Source: Roseovarius sp. MMSF_3359
Lineage (GTDB): Bacteria; Pseudomonadota; Alphaproteobacteria; Rhodobacterales; Rhodobacteraceae
Length of the DNA stretch: 64,000 bases
Assembly (NCBI RefSeq): GCF_030733385.1
Contig: NZ_JASHJC010000011.1
Coordinates: forward strand, 62,001-126,000
Reading direction: 5' to 3'
A program made the position numbers and the translations under genes. The notes below the pieces were generated by a model. It made no database searches. It was not told the DNA's origin and worked only from the letters and a program-made list of their open reading frames with translations. Below are positions 7,088 to 15,746 of this stretch, in pieces (position 1 is the stretch's first letter; each line of letters begins with the position of its first letter).

Positions 7088-9403
7088 CTAGAGGCGCACC
7101 GATCGGAGCCTGAGTGCATTCCCGATCACCGAGACAGACGAAAGGCTCATCGCGGCGGCCGCAAACATCGGCGAGATCAGAAGACCAAAGAACGGGAAGA
7201 GCACCCCGGCGGCAACCGGTACGCCAGCCGTGTTGTAGATCATTGCAAAAAACAGATTCTGCCGGATGTTCCGCATCGTCGCCAGGGACAGACGCCGCGC
7301 TCGGACCAGCCCGATCAGATCTCCTTTCACGAGCGTGAATCCGGCGCTTTCAATCGCGACATCAGCGCCGGTGCCCATGGCGATCCCGACATCGGCCTGT
7401 GCGAGCGCAGGCGCGTCGTTTACTCCGTCTCCGGCCATGGCGACCTTGCGGCCCTCGGCCTGGAGCTCGCGGATGATGCGCGCCTTGTCCTCGGGCAGCA
7501 CATCCGCGCGTATCTCGTCGATTCCGAGCGGTCCCGCCACGGCCTTGGCCGTGCGATCGTTGTCTCCGGTGGCCATGACGATCCGGATGCGGAGGTCGTG
7601 CAGGGCCTTCAGTGCGGCGGGCGTAGTCTCCTTTATCGGATCGGCCACGCTCACGAGACCGGCAATCGTGCCCTCGACCACCACGAACATCACCGTTTCA
7701 CCTTCGTCGCGACGGGCGTTGGCAACTTCGGTTGTGGCCAGCGCCTCGATACCGAGTTCGGTGAGCATCTTGGCGTTGCCAAGGGCCACTGGCTTGCCGT
7801 CCACGGTGCCCTTCACCCCCATGCCGGTAACGGCCTCAAAGTCGTCGGCATTGGCCAGCTTCAAGCCGCGCACCTCGGCACCGCGCACGATCGCCTCGGC
7901 CAACGGGTGCTCGGAGCCGCGCTCGAGGCTGGCAGCCAATCGAAGAACCTCGGTTTCGTTATGTCCGTCTTCCGGCAACACGGCGGACAGCTCCGGCTTA
8001 CCCACCGTGAGCGTGCCTGTCTTGTCGACGATCAACGTATCCACTTTCTCGAACGCCTCCAGAGCTTCCGCATTCTTGATCAGAACGCCGGCCTGTGCCC
8101 CGCGCCCAGTCGCGGTCATGATCGACATCGGCGTCGCGAGACCAAGCGCGCAGGGGCAAGCGATGATAAGGACCGCGATGGCGGAAACCAGACCGTAGGC
8201 GAGTGCAGGTGACGGTCCCCAGATCGACCAGGCGGCGAACGAGACGATCGCAACCACGATCACCGCCGGAACGAAATAGCCGGCCACGGCGTCTGCGAGC
8301 TTCTGAATGGGGGCACGGGACCGCTGTGCGGCCGACACCATCTCGACGATCTGTGCCAGCATCGTGTCCTTGCCCACGCGTTTCGCTTCGATCACGAGGC
8401 TGCCTGTGCCGTTGATGGTCGCCCCTGTCACCGTATCACCTTCGACCTTTTCGACAGGCACCGGCTCACCCGTGATCATCGATTCATCGACCGACGAACG
8501 CCCATCGACGACGACACCGTCAACCGGCACCTTCTCGCCCGGACGGATCCGGATCCGGTCACCAATCTGCACCTCCTCCAGCAGCACTTCTTCTTCCGAT
8601 CCGTCCTCGCGGATCACACGGGCGTTCTTGGCCGCGAGGTCGAGCAGGGCACGAATGGCCGAACCTGTCCGCTCGCGGGCGCGCAGTTCCAGAATCTGGC
8701 CGAGCAGCACCAGAACCACGATCACCGCGCCCGCTTCGAAATAGACGCCGACATTGCCGTCAGCATCGCGAAAGCCGCTCGGGAACAGTCCGGGCGTAAT
8801 TATGGCGACAGTGCTGAACACCCATGCTGCGGCGACACCCATACCAATCAGGCTAAACATGTTGAGGTTCATGGTGCGAAAGCTTTTCCAGCCACGCACC
8901 AGGAATGGCCAGCCAGACCAGAGAATGACCGGCGTGGCCAGGATCAGTTCGAGCCAGTGCGCCAATCCCTCGCCGATCCAGCTGCGCACGGGCAGTCCGA
9001 CATAACCTCCCATGGCAAGGATGACGACGGGAACCGTCAGGAACGTCCCGATCCAGAACCGTCGGGTGAAATCGACGAGTTCCGGGTTGGGGCCTTCATC
9101 GACTGTCTGAATATCTTTTGGCTCCAGCGCCATGCCGCAGATCGGGCAGTCGCCGGGACCGACCTGCTCGATCTCAGGGTGCATCGGACAGGTGTAGACT
9201 GTTCCGTCGGGCATCGGTTCAGGAGCGGGGCCACCGCAAACATATGATTCCGGAGACTCCGCGAACTTTTCGCGGCAGCGCGCGGAGCAGAAATAGTAGG
9301 TGCCGCCTGCGTCTTCAAAACTCAGGGTGTTGCTCATCACTCGGACTTCCATCCCACACACCGGATCCCGATGGGTCTCGACGGTTTCTCGTGCATCTTC
9401 CAT
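7088..9403 (-). CDS. copA: Cu(I)-exporting P1B-type ATPase with YHS-like and metal-binding N-terminus
   Basis: A 771-residue P-type ATPase. A YHS/TRASH-like domain (C16, C39, C43) comes first, then a heavy-metal-binding domain TCPMHPEI...CPICGM (C72-C89) in place of the classical CXXC HMA domain. Core motifs: TGE in the actuator domain (311-313), CPC (C416-P-C418) in TM6, DKTGTLT (D460), the HP of SEHPLAEAI, and [12 protein letters not shown] in TM7 and [11 protein letters not shown] in TM8 are the Cu(I) selectivity residues. The longest frame would begin at a TTG at 9460, but that TTG is the -35 box of its own promoter, so the ATG at 9403 is the real start. Role: pumping Cu(I) from cytoplasm to periplasm. 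Confidence 0.95.
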   Translation of the reverse strand: MEDARETVETHRDPVCGMEVRVMSNTLSFEDAGGTYYFCSARCREKFAESPESYVCGGPAPEPMPDGTVYTCPMHPEIEQVGPGDCPICGMALEPKDIQTVDEGPNPELVDFTRRFWIGTFLTVPVVILAMGGYVGLPVRSWIGEGLAHWLELILATPVILWSGWPFLVRGWKSFRTMNLNMFSLIGMGVAAAWVFSTVAIITPGLFPSGFRDADGNVGVYFEAGAVIVVLVLLGQILELRARERTGSAIRALLDLAAKNARVIREDGSEEEVLLEEVQIGDRIRIRPGEKVPVDGVVVDGRSSVDESMITGEPVPVEKVEGDTVTGATINGTGSLVIEAKRVGKDTMLAQIVEMVSAAQRSRAPIQKLADAVAGYFVPAVIVVAIVSFAAWSIWGPSPALAYGLVSAIAVLIIACPCALGLATPMSIMTATGRGAQAGVLIKNAEALEAFEKVDTLIVDKTGTLTVGKPELSAVLPEDGHNETEVLRLAASLERGSEHPLAEAIVRGAEVRGLKLANADDFEAVTGMGVKGTVDGKPVALGNAKMLTELGIEALATTEVANARRDEGETVMFVVVEGTIAGLVSVADPIKETTPAALKALHDLRIRIVMATGDNDRTAKAVAGPLGIDEIRADVLPEDKARIIRELQAEGRKVAMAGDGVNDAPALAQADVGIAMGTGADVAIESAGFTLVKGDLIGLVRARRLSLATMRNIRQNLFFAMIYNTAGVPVAAGVLFPFFGLLISPMFAAAAMSLSSVSVIGNALRLRSVRL

Positions 9404-9429
9404 TTTCGTCTCCAGCAGTTGACAAGTGG

Positions 9430-9460
9430 AATATGGGAATTCCACCAACTGGAAGGTCAA
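9430..9460 (-). promoter_or_regulatory. CueR-type promoter of copA
   Basis: On the minus strand TTGACC (9460-9455), a 19-base spacer containing TTCCAGTTGGTGGAA, then CATATT (9435-9430). This is the CueR consensus (CCTTCCN7GGAAGG-like dyad within a 19-base spacer). Transcription would begin about 20 bases before the ATG at 9403. Confidence 0.85.
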
Positions 9461-9505
9461 GCGGCGTCGAAATTTGTTTTGAGCTTGACCTTCCAGTTGG
9501 TGGAA
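9440..9505. repeat. Perfect 23-bp inverted repeat formed by twin CueR operators
   Basis: The segment 9440-9462 is the exact reverse complement of 9483-9505, with 20 bases between. Each arm carries a full -35 and operator, so the copA and cueR promoters are mirror images sharing identical binding sites. Confidence 0.9.
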
Positions 9506-9515
9506 GTCCTATCTA
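9485..9515 (+). promoter_or_regulatory. CueR-type promoter of the cueR-led operon
   Basis: TTGACC (9485-9490), a 19-base spacer with TTCCAGTTGGTGGAA, then TATCTA (9510-9515). It is identical to the copA operator through the dyad but has a better -10. It should make cueR and the downstream oxidase operon copper-inducible. Confidence 0.83.
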
Positions 9516-9545
9516 TCGGTCCGAGGAAGAAAAGGACCGCACCCG

Positions 9546-10016
9546 ATGAACATAGGCGACGTCTCCGAACGCTGCGGGCTGCCCGCCAAAACGATCCGAT
9601 ACTACGAGGACATAGGTCTGGTTCAGCCGCCTCGCCGCGAGAATGGCTATCGTGAATTCGGAAATCGCGAATTGAACAAACTGGCGTTTCTCGGCCGGGC
9701 CCGTTCGCTAGGATTCAGCATCCAGCAATGCCGGGCGCTGCTCTCACTCTACGAGGACCGCGAACGGTCGAATTCTGACGTCAAGGCCATTGCCAAAACG
9801 CATCTGGAGCGCATCGATCGAAAGATCGAGCAGCTGCAGTCGCTGAGCGCGACGCTTCGCGACCTTGTCAAGCGATGCCAGGGCGACAGGCGGCCCGATT
9901 GCCCAATCCTGAACGATCTGGCGCAGCACATCTCGAACGAAGGCGACAAGCGGACATCGGATCACTCTTCACAGAAACGCGACCAGCAGATGCTGGAAAT
10001 TCAATCAGTGCAGTAG
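9546..10016 (+). CDS. cueR: CueR-type Cu(I)-responsive MerR regulator
   Basis: A 156-residue MerR protein: HTH (residues 1-70, KTIRYYEDIGLVQPP), coiled dimer helix (about 78-108) and the Cu(I) loop C111-QGDRRPD-C119, the C-x7-C spacing of CueR. The position that is Cys in divalent-metal sensors lies in a Ser-containing segment (RSNSDVK), which also marks the monovalent-metal subgroup. Residues after about 130 form a longer, hydrophilic tail than in E. coli CueR. It sits next to its two operators, divergent from copA. Confidence 0.93.
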   Translation: MNIGDVSERCGLPAKTIRYYEDIGLVQPPRRENGYREFGNRELNKLAFLGRARSLGFSIQQCRALLSLYEDRERSNSDVKAIAKTHLERIDRKIEQLQSLSATLRDLVKRCQGDRRPDCPILNDLAQHISNEGDKRTSDHSSQKRDQQMLEIQSVQ

Positions 10017-10028
10017 TAAGTTAAAGTT

Positions 10029-10373
10029 ATGGAGTTTTTCGTCCGCCTCTTCTGTTTTGTTGCACTTACGGCCTTCGCCGTGGGCGCAGTGGCGCATTCG
10101 GCGGGATCGGCTGCCATGGCCTCCACGATGATCACTGTGGACGCGGGGATGTCCGGGATGGACGATTGCGACGCGTGCGGCGATCCGGAGGCCGGACTGA
10201 AGGGCGCGATTTGCGATTTCGTGTGCAACGTAACAGTGATGGCCGCCGTTCCGGTCATTTCTGCAGATACGGGCCACGTCGCCACGTCCATCACACACGA
10301 CCGGATGCCTGAGCGGGTTGCGCATAGCATCACTGGTCCTCCGGCCAAAGAACCTCCTCGATTCCACCTCTGA
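10029..10373 (+). CDS. Small secreted Cys-containing protein of copper locus
   Basis: A 114-residue protein starting 12 bases after cueR. A hydrophobic N-terminus (VRLFCFVALTAFAVGAVAHS) is a signal peptide or anchor. It is followed by a segment with DDCDACGDPEAG and AICDFVCN, giving four cysteines in two CXXC/CX3C groups, plus several Met and His. Short uncharacterised proteins like this are common in proteobacterial copper operons, but I do not recognise a named family. A periplasmic or membrane copper-binding role is an inference from composition and position between cueR and a multicopper oxidase. Confidence 0.65.
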   Translation: MEFFVRLFCFVALTAFAVGAVAHSAGSAAMASTMITVDAGMSGMDDCDACGDPEAGLKGAICDFVCNVTVMAAVPVISADTGHVATSITHDRMPERVAHSITGPPAKEPPRFHL

Positions 10374-10511
10374 TCCGACACACGGGCGCCTGATCGCGCT
10401 TGATGTGTCGACTTGTGCCAACTGCGCGCTTCAGCGCAGTCGCACAACACAATCGCACCGGCTCCACAGACCTCCATGCCGGTGGACCGCAAAATCAGAG
10501 AGTGCAAGTAC

Positions 10512-11963
10512 ATGTTCAACCGATCCAATCCGGCTCTAACGCGCCGTTCGTTCATCGCATATTCGGGGGCGGGTATGGCGACCGCCGCCTTTGGAATGCC
10601 ATCGTTCGCCGAGACGAAGACTCGCAGCTTCTCGTTGCGTGCCGCGCCTAGCCGCGCACAGCTCGTCCCCGAACCTCACCCTGAGACGCCGGCGTGGTGC
10701 TATAACGGCAAAGTTCCCGGCCCCGAGTTGCGGGTTCGGCAGGGCGACCGCATGCGCATCGATGTCACGAACGGACTGGCCGAGGAAACCACGGTCCACT
10801 GGCACGGGCTGCGCGTGCCGCACGCGATGGACGGCGTTCCGCACCTGACCCAAAGACCAATCGCACCTGGTGAAACCTTCACCTACGAGTTCGACGCAAT
10901 CGATGCAGGAACTTTTTGGTATCACCCGCACCAGCGCAGCTTCGAGCAGGTCGGACGGGGGCTCTACGGACCTCTCATCATCGAGGAACCGAACGCGCCG
11001 CAGGTCGACCGCGACATCACCTGGGTGCTCGACGATTGGCGCCTGACGCAGGATGCCGCAATCTCGGACGACTTTGGCGCGGCCATGGATATGAGCCACG
11101 CGGGCCGGTTGGGCAACACGGTCACGATCAACGGGCAGATTCCCGAGAGCTTCGTAGTGCAACGAGGCGAACGTATCCGTCTGCGGCTGATCAACGCCGC
11201 CAATGCCCGCATTTTTGCGCTCGACTTCGGCGAGTACGAACCTCGCATCATCGCGCTGGATGGCCAGCCTGTGGCACCCCATGCAGCGCCCGGCGGGCGG
11301 GTCGTGCTCGGTCCCGCCATGCGGGCCGATGTCATCCTGGATTGTTCGACCGCCACGAACTCGAACGTTCCACTCGTCGATCGGGCCTATCGAGATAACG
11401 AGTATCGGCTGCTCGATATCGTCTACGAGGGCGCGCCACTGCGCGACGCGGCACCCGACTGGGATATTGCCTTGCCTGACAATCCGCTTCTGGAACCGGA
11501 TATGGCGTCTGCGCGCCGCCACGAGGTGCTGTTCACCGGCGGCATGATGGGCGCGATGGTCGAACGCGACATGGGTCTCAGTCAATCCGGTGGCATGATG
11601 GGGGGCGGCATGATGGGCATGCGCCACGACGGGCGCGGCATATGGTTCGTCAACGGCAAGGCGGCCGAGGGGCATATGCTCGATCCCTTCCTCACCCTCG
11701 AACGCGATGCAAGTCACGTCATCCAGATGACCAACGCAACGGCATTCCATCACCCAATCCACCTGCACGGCCACTCTTTCCGGGTCATCACCCGCGATGG
11801 GGCACCGACTGAGCATCGCGAGTGGCAGGACACGGTTCTGATGGCACCGCGCGAACGCGTCGAGATCGCCTTCGTCGCCGACAATCCCGGCGACTGGATG
11901 TTTCATTGCCACATTCTCGAGCACCAGGCGGCGGGAATGATGGGCGTGATCCGGGTGGCCTGA
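10512..11963 (+). CDS. Multicopper oxidase, CueO/CopA-like, Tat-exported
   Basis: A 483-residue oxidase read from the ATG at 10512, which yields a clean Tat signal (LTRRSFIAYSGAG). All copper ligands are visible: H96-W-H98, H138-P-H140, HPIHLHGHS (414-422) and H465-C-H-ILE-H471 with axial M476. A Met-rich stretch (residues 345-370, MMGAMVERDMG and GGMMGGGMMGM) replaces the substrate-capping Met helix of CueO and probably gathers Cu(I). Expected reaction: oxidation of Cu(I) to Cu(II) with O2 reduced to water in the periplasm. The BNR-repeat gene follows after 2 bases, so both belong to the cueR-led operon. Confidence 0.93.
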   Translation: MFNRSNPALTRRSFIAYSGAGMATAAFGMPSFAETKTRSFSLRAAPSRAQLVPEPHPETPAWCYNGKVPGPELRVRQGDRMRIDVTNGLAEETTVHWHGLRVPHAMDGVPHLTQRPIAPGETFTYEFDAIDAGTFWYHPHQRSFEQVGRGLYGPLIIEEPNAPQVDRDITWVLDDWRLTQDAAISDDFGAAMDMSHAGRLGNTVTINGQIPESFVVQRGERIRLRLINAANARIFALDFGEYEPRIIALDGQPVAPHAAPGGRVVLGPAMRADVILDCSTATNSNVPLVDRAYRDNEYRLLDIVYEGAPLRDAAPDWDIALPDNPLLEPDMASARRHEVLFTGGMMGAMVERDMGLSQSGGMMGGGMMGMRHDGRGIWFVNGKAAEGHMLDPFLTLERDASHVIQMTNATAFHHPIHLHGHSFRVITRDGAPTEHREWQDTVLMAPRERVEIAFVADNPGDWMFHCHILEHQAAGMMGVIRVA

Positions 11964-11965
11964 AC

Positions 11966-12910
11966 ATGGGAGATTGCAAACTGAGACCCGCAACTACACC
12001 CCGGCTTCCCACGCGCCGCGATTTTCTTTCGTCGGTTCTTGGCGCTGGAGCTCTTGTGCTTATGCCGAGCTTTACGCGAGCCGGCAGCGACAACAAAATC
12101 CGGGCGCTTGCCTTTGACGGCGATGTGCTGTTGACAGCCGGCTCTACATTGGCCGTCAGCGGGGACAATGGCGGCAGCTGGGTCGAGCGAGCGACGCCCG
12201 GCAAGGTCCTAGCCTTGGCCACCCATTCTGACCGCCCCGGCCTTGTCGCCGCCGGACTGGAAATGGGCGATGTCGCACTATCGGCAGATGGCGGCGCGAC
12301 CTGGCGCATCGGCAATGCCGGGCTTCCGAACGGAGACGTGAACGCCATCGCGATCGCTTCGCGGAACCCCGACCTGATCTATGCAGCGGTCCGCGGCGAC
12401 GGTCTATTCAAGAGCGAGGACGCCGGCGAAACCTGGACGCTGGCGATGGACCGCCCCTGGCTCAAAGAGGCCGAGCTTGATCCGCTTACACTGGCCTCCG
12501 TCGATCTCGAGACGGGCATGGGCGGCATCTGGATCTATGCAGGAACCGAAATGGGGCTGACGCGGGTGCCCGACTGTTTCTGTCGCTGGCAGGACGTCCA
12601 ACCGGGTAACGCGATGGATGCGCTGATCTCAGGCGATGCGCCCCCGCCCGAGAATCCCTTGCCAGAAGGCGAGCCGGTACTGTCGCTGGCAAGCAGCCAC
12701 TCGGCGCCGGAACGGCTCTATGCCGCGCTGCCTTCGGGCTTCTGGGCATCAGCGGACGGCGGGGTGGTTTGGACGCGCATGGCTGAAGAGGCCACATCGG
12801 CCATCGCAGTCCATCCGCGTGACGAAACGTATATTGCCGCTGTCATCGGCGACACCCTGAAACTCAGCCGCGACGGCGGCGCAACCTGGAGGGCCGCGGC
12901 GGCCGGATGA
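11966..12910 (+). CDS. Tat-exported BNR-repeat beta-propeller protein
   Basis: A 314-residue protein with a Tat signal (PTRRDFLSSVLGAG, residues 15-28) and at least five Asp-box repeats of the S-x-D-x-G-x-(T/S/V)-W type (SGDNGGSW, SADGGATW, SEDAGETW, SADGGVVW, SRDGGATW). These mark a sialidase-like or YCF48-like propeller; no sialidase catalytic arginines are apparent, so it is more likely a scaffold or assembly factor. It starts 2 bases after the multicopper oxidase stop, and its stop overlaps a possible upstream start of the DUF411 gene. Its function in copper resistance is unknown. Confidence 0.78.
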   Translation: MGDCKLRPATTPRLPTRRDFLSSVLGAGALVLMPSFTRAGSDNKIRALAFDGDVLLTAGSTLAVSGDNGGSWVERATPGKVLALATHSDRPGLVAAGLEMGDVALSADGGATWRIGNAGLPNGDVNAIAIASRNPDLIYAAVRGDGLFKSEDAGETWTLAMDRPWLKEAELDPLTLASVDLETGMGGIWIYAGTEMGLTRVPDCFCRWQDVQPGNAMDALISGDAPPPENPLPEGEPVLSLASSHSAPERLYAALPSGFWASADGGVVWTRMAEEATSAIAVHPRDETYIAAVIGDTLKLSRDGGATWRAAAAG

Positions 12911-12921
12911 AGGAGAGAATA

Positions 12922-13404
12922 ATGCAGAGAAGAACGGTATTTGGCCTGATCGGCGGCGGTGTCGTCGGAGCGACCGCCATAACGAGCCTGTCTTGGGCGC
13001 AAGGAGCTGCCGACCCGGCTCCAGCACCGGGAGAGCAGCCAAGGCAAATCACGATCTGGCGCGATCCGGGCTGCGGGTGCTGCGATGCTTATGCGGACTA
13101 CCTCGAAGAGCACGGCTTCACCGTCACCCGCATCGACGACCGCAACTTCGACAAGCGCTCGGTCGAAGTCGGGGTGCCGGAAAGGGGTTTGGGCTGCCAC
13201 CTCGCCGAGATCGAAGGCTACTATGTCAGCGGTCTTGTTCCCGTGGACATCATCGACCGCCTTACGCGCGAACGGCCCGAGATCACGGGCATTACCTTGC
13301 CAGGCATGCCAGCGAACGCTCCCGGCATGGCGCGTGAAAAGCACGGCACGCTAAAGACCTATGCGTTCGGCGAAGGCGGTATTTCGGTTTATTCCAATGA
13401 ATGA
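12922..13404 (+). CDS. DUF411 metal-binding protein (complete copy)
   Basis: A 160-residue protein. The ATG at 12922 is preferred over one at 12907 because an AAGGAGAG ribosome site lies at 12910-12917. A Tat-like signal (MQRRTVFGLIGGG) precedes the DUF411 core, with C51-G-C53-C54 in RDPGCGCCDAYADYL, EHGF and GLGCHLAEIEGYYVSGLVP. The fold is thioredoxin-like, and the Cys cluster is presumed to bind Cu(I) in the periplasm. The N-terminal copy at 1-224 shares the motif but has a Sec signal, so the two copies use different export routes. Confidence 0.88.
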   Translation: MQRRTVFGLIGGGVVGATAITSLSWAQGAADPAPAPGEQPRQITIWRDPGCGCCDAYADYLEEHGFTVTRIDDRNFDKRSVEVGVPERGLGCHLAEIEGYYVSGLVPVDIIDRLTRERPEITGITLPGMPANAPGMAREKHGTLKTYAFGEGGISVYSNE

Positions 13405-13414
13405 GGGGATGGAG

Positions 13415-13537
13415 ATGATGAGTGGCCCAATGATGGGCGCGATGATGCTTGGCGGCGGGTTGGTTCTACTGCTGCTTCTCGCCGTACTTGTGTTGAGCGT
13501 AATCGCCTTGGTCAAATATATACGAGGGGCGAAATGA
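13415..13537 (+). CDS. Met-rich single-TM micropeptide
   Basis: A 40-residue frame reads MMSGPMMGAMMLGGG, then the hydrophobic run LVLLLLLAVLVLSVIAL and a basic end KYIRGAK. GAGGGG at 13403-13408 is a plausible ribosome site for ATG 13415 or 13418; an in-frame ATG at 13397 would add six residues. Its stop overlaps the cytochrome c start as ATGA, which strongly supports translation. Periplasmic Met clusters on short membrane peptides can bind Cu(I); that role is inferred. Confidence 0.7.
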   Translation: MMSGPMMGAMMLGGGLVLLLLLAVLVLSVIALVKYIRGAK

Positions 13538-14019
13538 GACGGCTAACCGGCATTGGTTTGGCGGGATTGACCGTGGCCGTCATCGGGGGCGTCGTCCTGG
13601 CGCAGTCATCTTCGGAGACAGCAGCCCTCGAAGGTCTGACCTTTCTCGGAGAGCCTGTTGCAGAGGCCGACCTCGAGGCCGGTGAAAGGGTCTACGCTGA
13701 AAGCTGCGCGTCCTGCCACGGTGAGAATCTCGAAGGCCAGCCTGACTGGCGGCGACGCCTCGACAACGGCCGCATGCCGGCCCCGCCGCACGATGAAACG
13801 GGCCACACCTGGCACCACTCTGACCGCAATCTCTTCATCGTGACTAAGGGCGGCGTGCAGGCGGTCGTGCCGGGGTATGAGAGCGACATGCCGGCATTTG
13901 AGGGCATCCTCACCGATGACGAGATCGCCGATGTCCTGGCCTACATCAAAAGCACCTGGCCCGAACGGCAACGTGAGTTTCAGGCCGAAGTCTCGGCAAA
14001 CGACAAAGGTGAATTATGA
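13534..14019 (+). CDS. Membrane-anchored or secreted cytochrome c (class I)
   Basis: A 161-residue protein with an N-terminal hydrophobic segment (residues 5-23), one haem-binding site C58-A-S-C61-H62, and a likely axial methionine M119 in ESDMPAFEG. The C-terminal helix DDEIADVLAYIKSTWP is typical of class I c-type cytochromes. Expected role: a periplasmic electron carrier. In this operon it could accept electrons from copper or thiol oxidation, or feed an oxidase (inference). It overlaps the Met-rich micropeptide and the TlpA gene by 4 bases on each side, so expression is tightly coupled. Confidence 0.9.
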   Translation: MRRLTGIGLAGLTVAVIGGVVLAQSSSETAALEGLTFLGEPVAEADLEAGERVYAESCASCHGENLEGQPDWRRRLDNGRMPAPPHDETGHTWHHSDRNLFIVTKGGVQAVVPGYESDMPAFEGILTDDEIADVLAYIKSTWPERQREFQAEVSANDKGEL

Positions 14020-14588
14020 GCGCCGCAGAGCAACCGCGTCGGCATAAGGGTCGACTTCTGAGCATTTTGCCGGTCGTGATCTTCGCCCTGATCGGCGCAG
14101 GCTTCTACTGGGGTCTCTTCAACAATGATGACCGCCTGCCGTCAGCGCTTATCGGCAAACCGGTGCCCGATTTCGAGCTGCCACCAATTGAGGGGCGCTC
14201 CGATGGCCTTTCGACCTCTGACCTGAAAGGGAAGGTGTCGATCGTCAATGTGTGGGCCTCGTGGTGCGTGCCGTGCCGGGTCGAGATGCCGTTGCTCAAC
14301 GAACTGGCCGCACGCGACGACGTCGCAATTTTCGGCATCAACCACAAGGATCGCCCAAGAGAGGCTTTGGCATTCCTCGAAGAGCTTGGCGACCCCTACA
14401 AGAAGATCGGTGCTGACAGAAACGGGCGCGTCTCCATTGACTGGGGTGTCTACGGGCTTCCGGAGACCTTCGTGATCGATGCCGACGGTCGGATCGCCTA
14501 CAAGCATATCGGGGCCTTCAACCGCCGCTCATTGGAGGAAGACATCCTTCCAGTAGTGCATCGCCTGCAAGGAGGGTCCGGATCATGA
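14016..14588 (+). CDS. TlpA/DsbE-like thiol:disulfide oxidoreductase (copy 1)
   Basis: A 190-residue protein with a membrane anchor (residues 14-34) and a thioredoxin fold with active site C84-V-P-C87 in NVWASWCVPCRVEMP. LPETFVIDADGRIAYKHIG is the cis-Pro region, as in CcmG/DsbE. These proteins reduce apocytochrome c or other periplasmic thiols using electrons from CcdA/DsbD; a CcdA gene is at 16685. The neighbouring cytochrome c is an obvious substrate. It overlaps its neighbours by 4 bases on both sides. Confidence 0.9.
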   Translation: MSAAEQPRRHKGRLLSILPVVIFALIGAGFYWGLFNNDDRLPSALIGKPVPDFELPPIEGRSDGLSTSDLKGKVSIVNVWASWCVPCRVEMPLLNELAARDDVAIFGINHKDRPREALAFLEELGDPYKKIGADRNGRVSIDWGVYGLPETFVIDADGRIAYKHIGAFNRRSLEEDILPVVHRLQGGSGS

Positions 14589-15106
14589 AGCGGCGCGAAC
14601 TTATGGCCGGTATAGCTGCCCTGGGCATCGCACTGCCCGCCCAGGCATTGCCGCTGATGCGGCTGCACGACTCTCCGCGCGAGATGCTATCGCCGCCATT
14701 CGTGGACGGCACGGGGCGAGATCTGACACTGGAAAATTTCCGGGGCAGGGTCGTGCTCCTCAACATCTGGGCAACCTGGTGCGTGCCGTGTCGCGAGGAA
14801 ATGCCGACCCTCGATGCGCTTCAGTCCCGTCTTGGCGGGGACGACTTTCACGTCCTGCCACTCTCCATCGATCGGGCTGGACTGAAGGTCGTCCGGCGCT
14901 TCTACGATGAGATCCGCATTCAGCACCTCGACATGTATCTGGCGGACAGCACCCGTGCGATGCTTGCTTTCGGGGCTCTCGGATTACCGACAACAGTCTT
15001 GATCGGGCGCGACGGGAAGGAACTGGGTCGTCTGGTTGGACCGGCCGAATGGGATAGCCCGGAAATCATCTCACAAATGCAGACTTTCATTAACGAAAAG
15101 GAGTGA
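14585..15106 (+). CDS. TlpA-like thiol:disulfide oxidoreductase (copy 2)
   Basis: A 173-residue secreted thioredoxin-fold protein. The signal peptide (MKRRELMAGIAALGIALPAQA) is followed by active site C66-V-P-C69 in NIWATWCVPCREEMP and the cis-Pro segment LPTTVLIGRDGKELGR. The family (TlpA/ResA-like) reduces disulfides in the periplasm, including those in Cu-A assembly proteins. It is related to but distinct from copy 1, with which it overlaps by 4 bases. Copy 1 resembles CcmG, while this one lacks the membrane anchor, so they may have different clients. Confidence 0.88.
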   Translation: MKRRELMAGIAALGIALPAQALPLMRLHDSPREMLSPPFVDGTGRDLTLENFRGRVVLLNIWATWCVPCREEMPTLDALQSRLGGDDFHVLPLSIDRAGLKVVRRFYDEIRIQHLDMYLADSTRAMLAFGALGLPTTVLIGRDGKELGRLVGPAEWDSPEIISQMQTFINEKE

Positions 15107-15113
15107 ATAGCCA

Positions 15114-15386
15114 ATGTCTGAAACTTCACCGCACACGGAAACATCAGGGGCAGGCCCGTGGCGACCCAAACTGGGGCGCCGCGGCCTTATCCTCCTGTCG
15201 ATGGCAGTCATAGGTGCGGGACTCTACCTGAGTTGGGGTTGGGTGACGGCGATCGGGGCGGCTCCGCTGATCCTGGCCCTTGCTCCCTGCGCTGTCATGT
15301 GCGGGCTCGGCTATTGCGCAATGTGCAAATCCGACTCCTGCGACAAAAAAGGTTCGGCGGTAGAACCGGGCCTGCCGGGGGATTGA
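15114..15386 (+). CDS. Small Cys-rich membrane protein
   Basis: A 90-residue protein with two hydrophobic segments (about residues 25-43 and 47-64) running into a cysteine-rich tail, APCAVMCGLGYCAMCKSDSC. Five cysteines in 16 residues suggest metal binding at the membrane surface. No family is recognised. It follows the TlpA-like gene by 7 bases and precedes the Met-rich protein in the same operon. Confidence 0.68.
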   Translation: MSETSPHTETSGAGPWRPKLGRRGLILLSMAVIGAGLYLSWGWVTAIGAAPLILALAPCAVMCGLGYCAMCKSDSCDKKGSAVEPGLPGD

Positions 15387-15421
15387 ACCTGAAAACCTAT
15401 GGAAACCTGAAGGATAAACTT

Positions 15422-15694
15422 ATGAAACCTATCAAGAAACTGAGCGCCATTGCCGCTGTGGCTACTCTCTTGGCAACCGCTGTGGTGGCCCAGGACAACA
15501 GCGGGTCGTCAGGCCAGATGATGGATGGTGAGAACGGCATGTCAGGCAACATGATGCATGGCGATATGTCCGGCAAGATGCCCATGATGCAGATGATGCA
15601 GCAGATGGGCCCAATGATGAAGGCCTGCACCGAAATGATGGAGGCGATGAACGGCTCCATGATGGAAACCCAGCCATCAACGGACAAGGGCTGA
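15422..15694 (+). CDS. Met-rich periplasmic protein
   Basis: A 90-residue protein with a signal peptide (MKPIKKLSAIAAVATLLATAVVAQ) and a mature part very rich in Met and Gly, including SGQMMDGENGMSGNMMHGD, KMPMMQMMQQMGPMMK and EMMEAMNGSMM. Met clusters of this kind chelate Cu(I) or Ag(I) in the periplasm, as in CopC/PcoE-like sponges; here that is inferred from composition. No Cys-rich or enzymatic domain is visible. Met is used at roughly one residue in four. Confidence 0.75.
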   Translation: MKPIKKLSAIAAVATLLATAVVAQDNSGSSGQMMDGENGMSGNMMHGDMSGKMPMMQMMQQMGPMMKACTEMMEAMNGSMMETQPSTDKG

Positions 15695-15746
15695 TTGACC
15701 ATCGCCGGGGGCCTACGCCCCCAGCGACACGACATGGAGAATGCGT

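Noticed and set aside
7040..8212. A 390-codon plus-strand frame opposite copA
   Set aside because: It lies antisense to the copA C-terminal half, whose reading frame has unmistakable P-type ATPase motifs. The antisense product has no family features.
10536..11993. A 485-codon minus-strand frame opposite the first multicopper oxidase
   Set aside because: It is the mirror of a high-GC gene with all copper ligands intact; no ribosome site or motif supports it.
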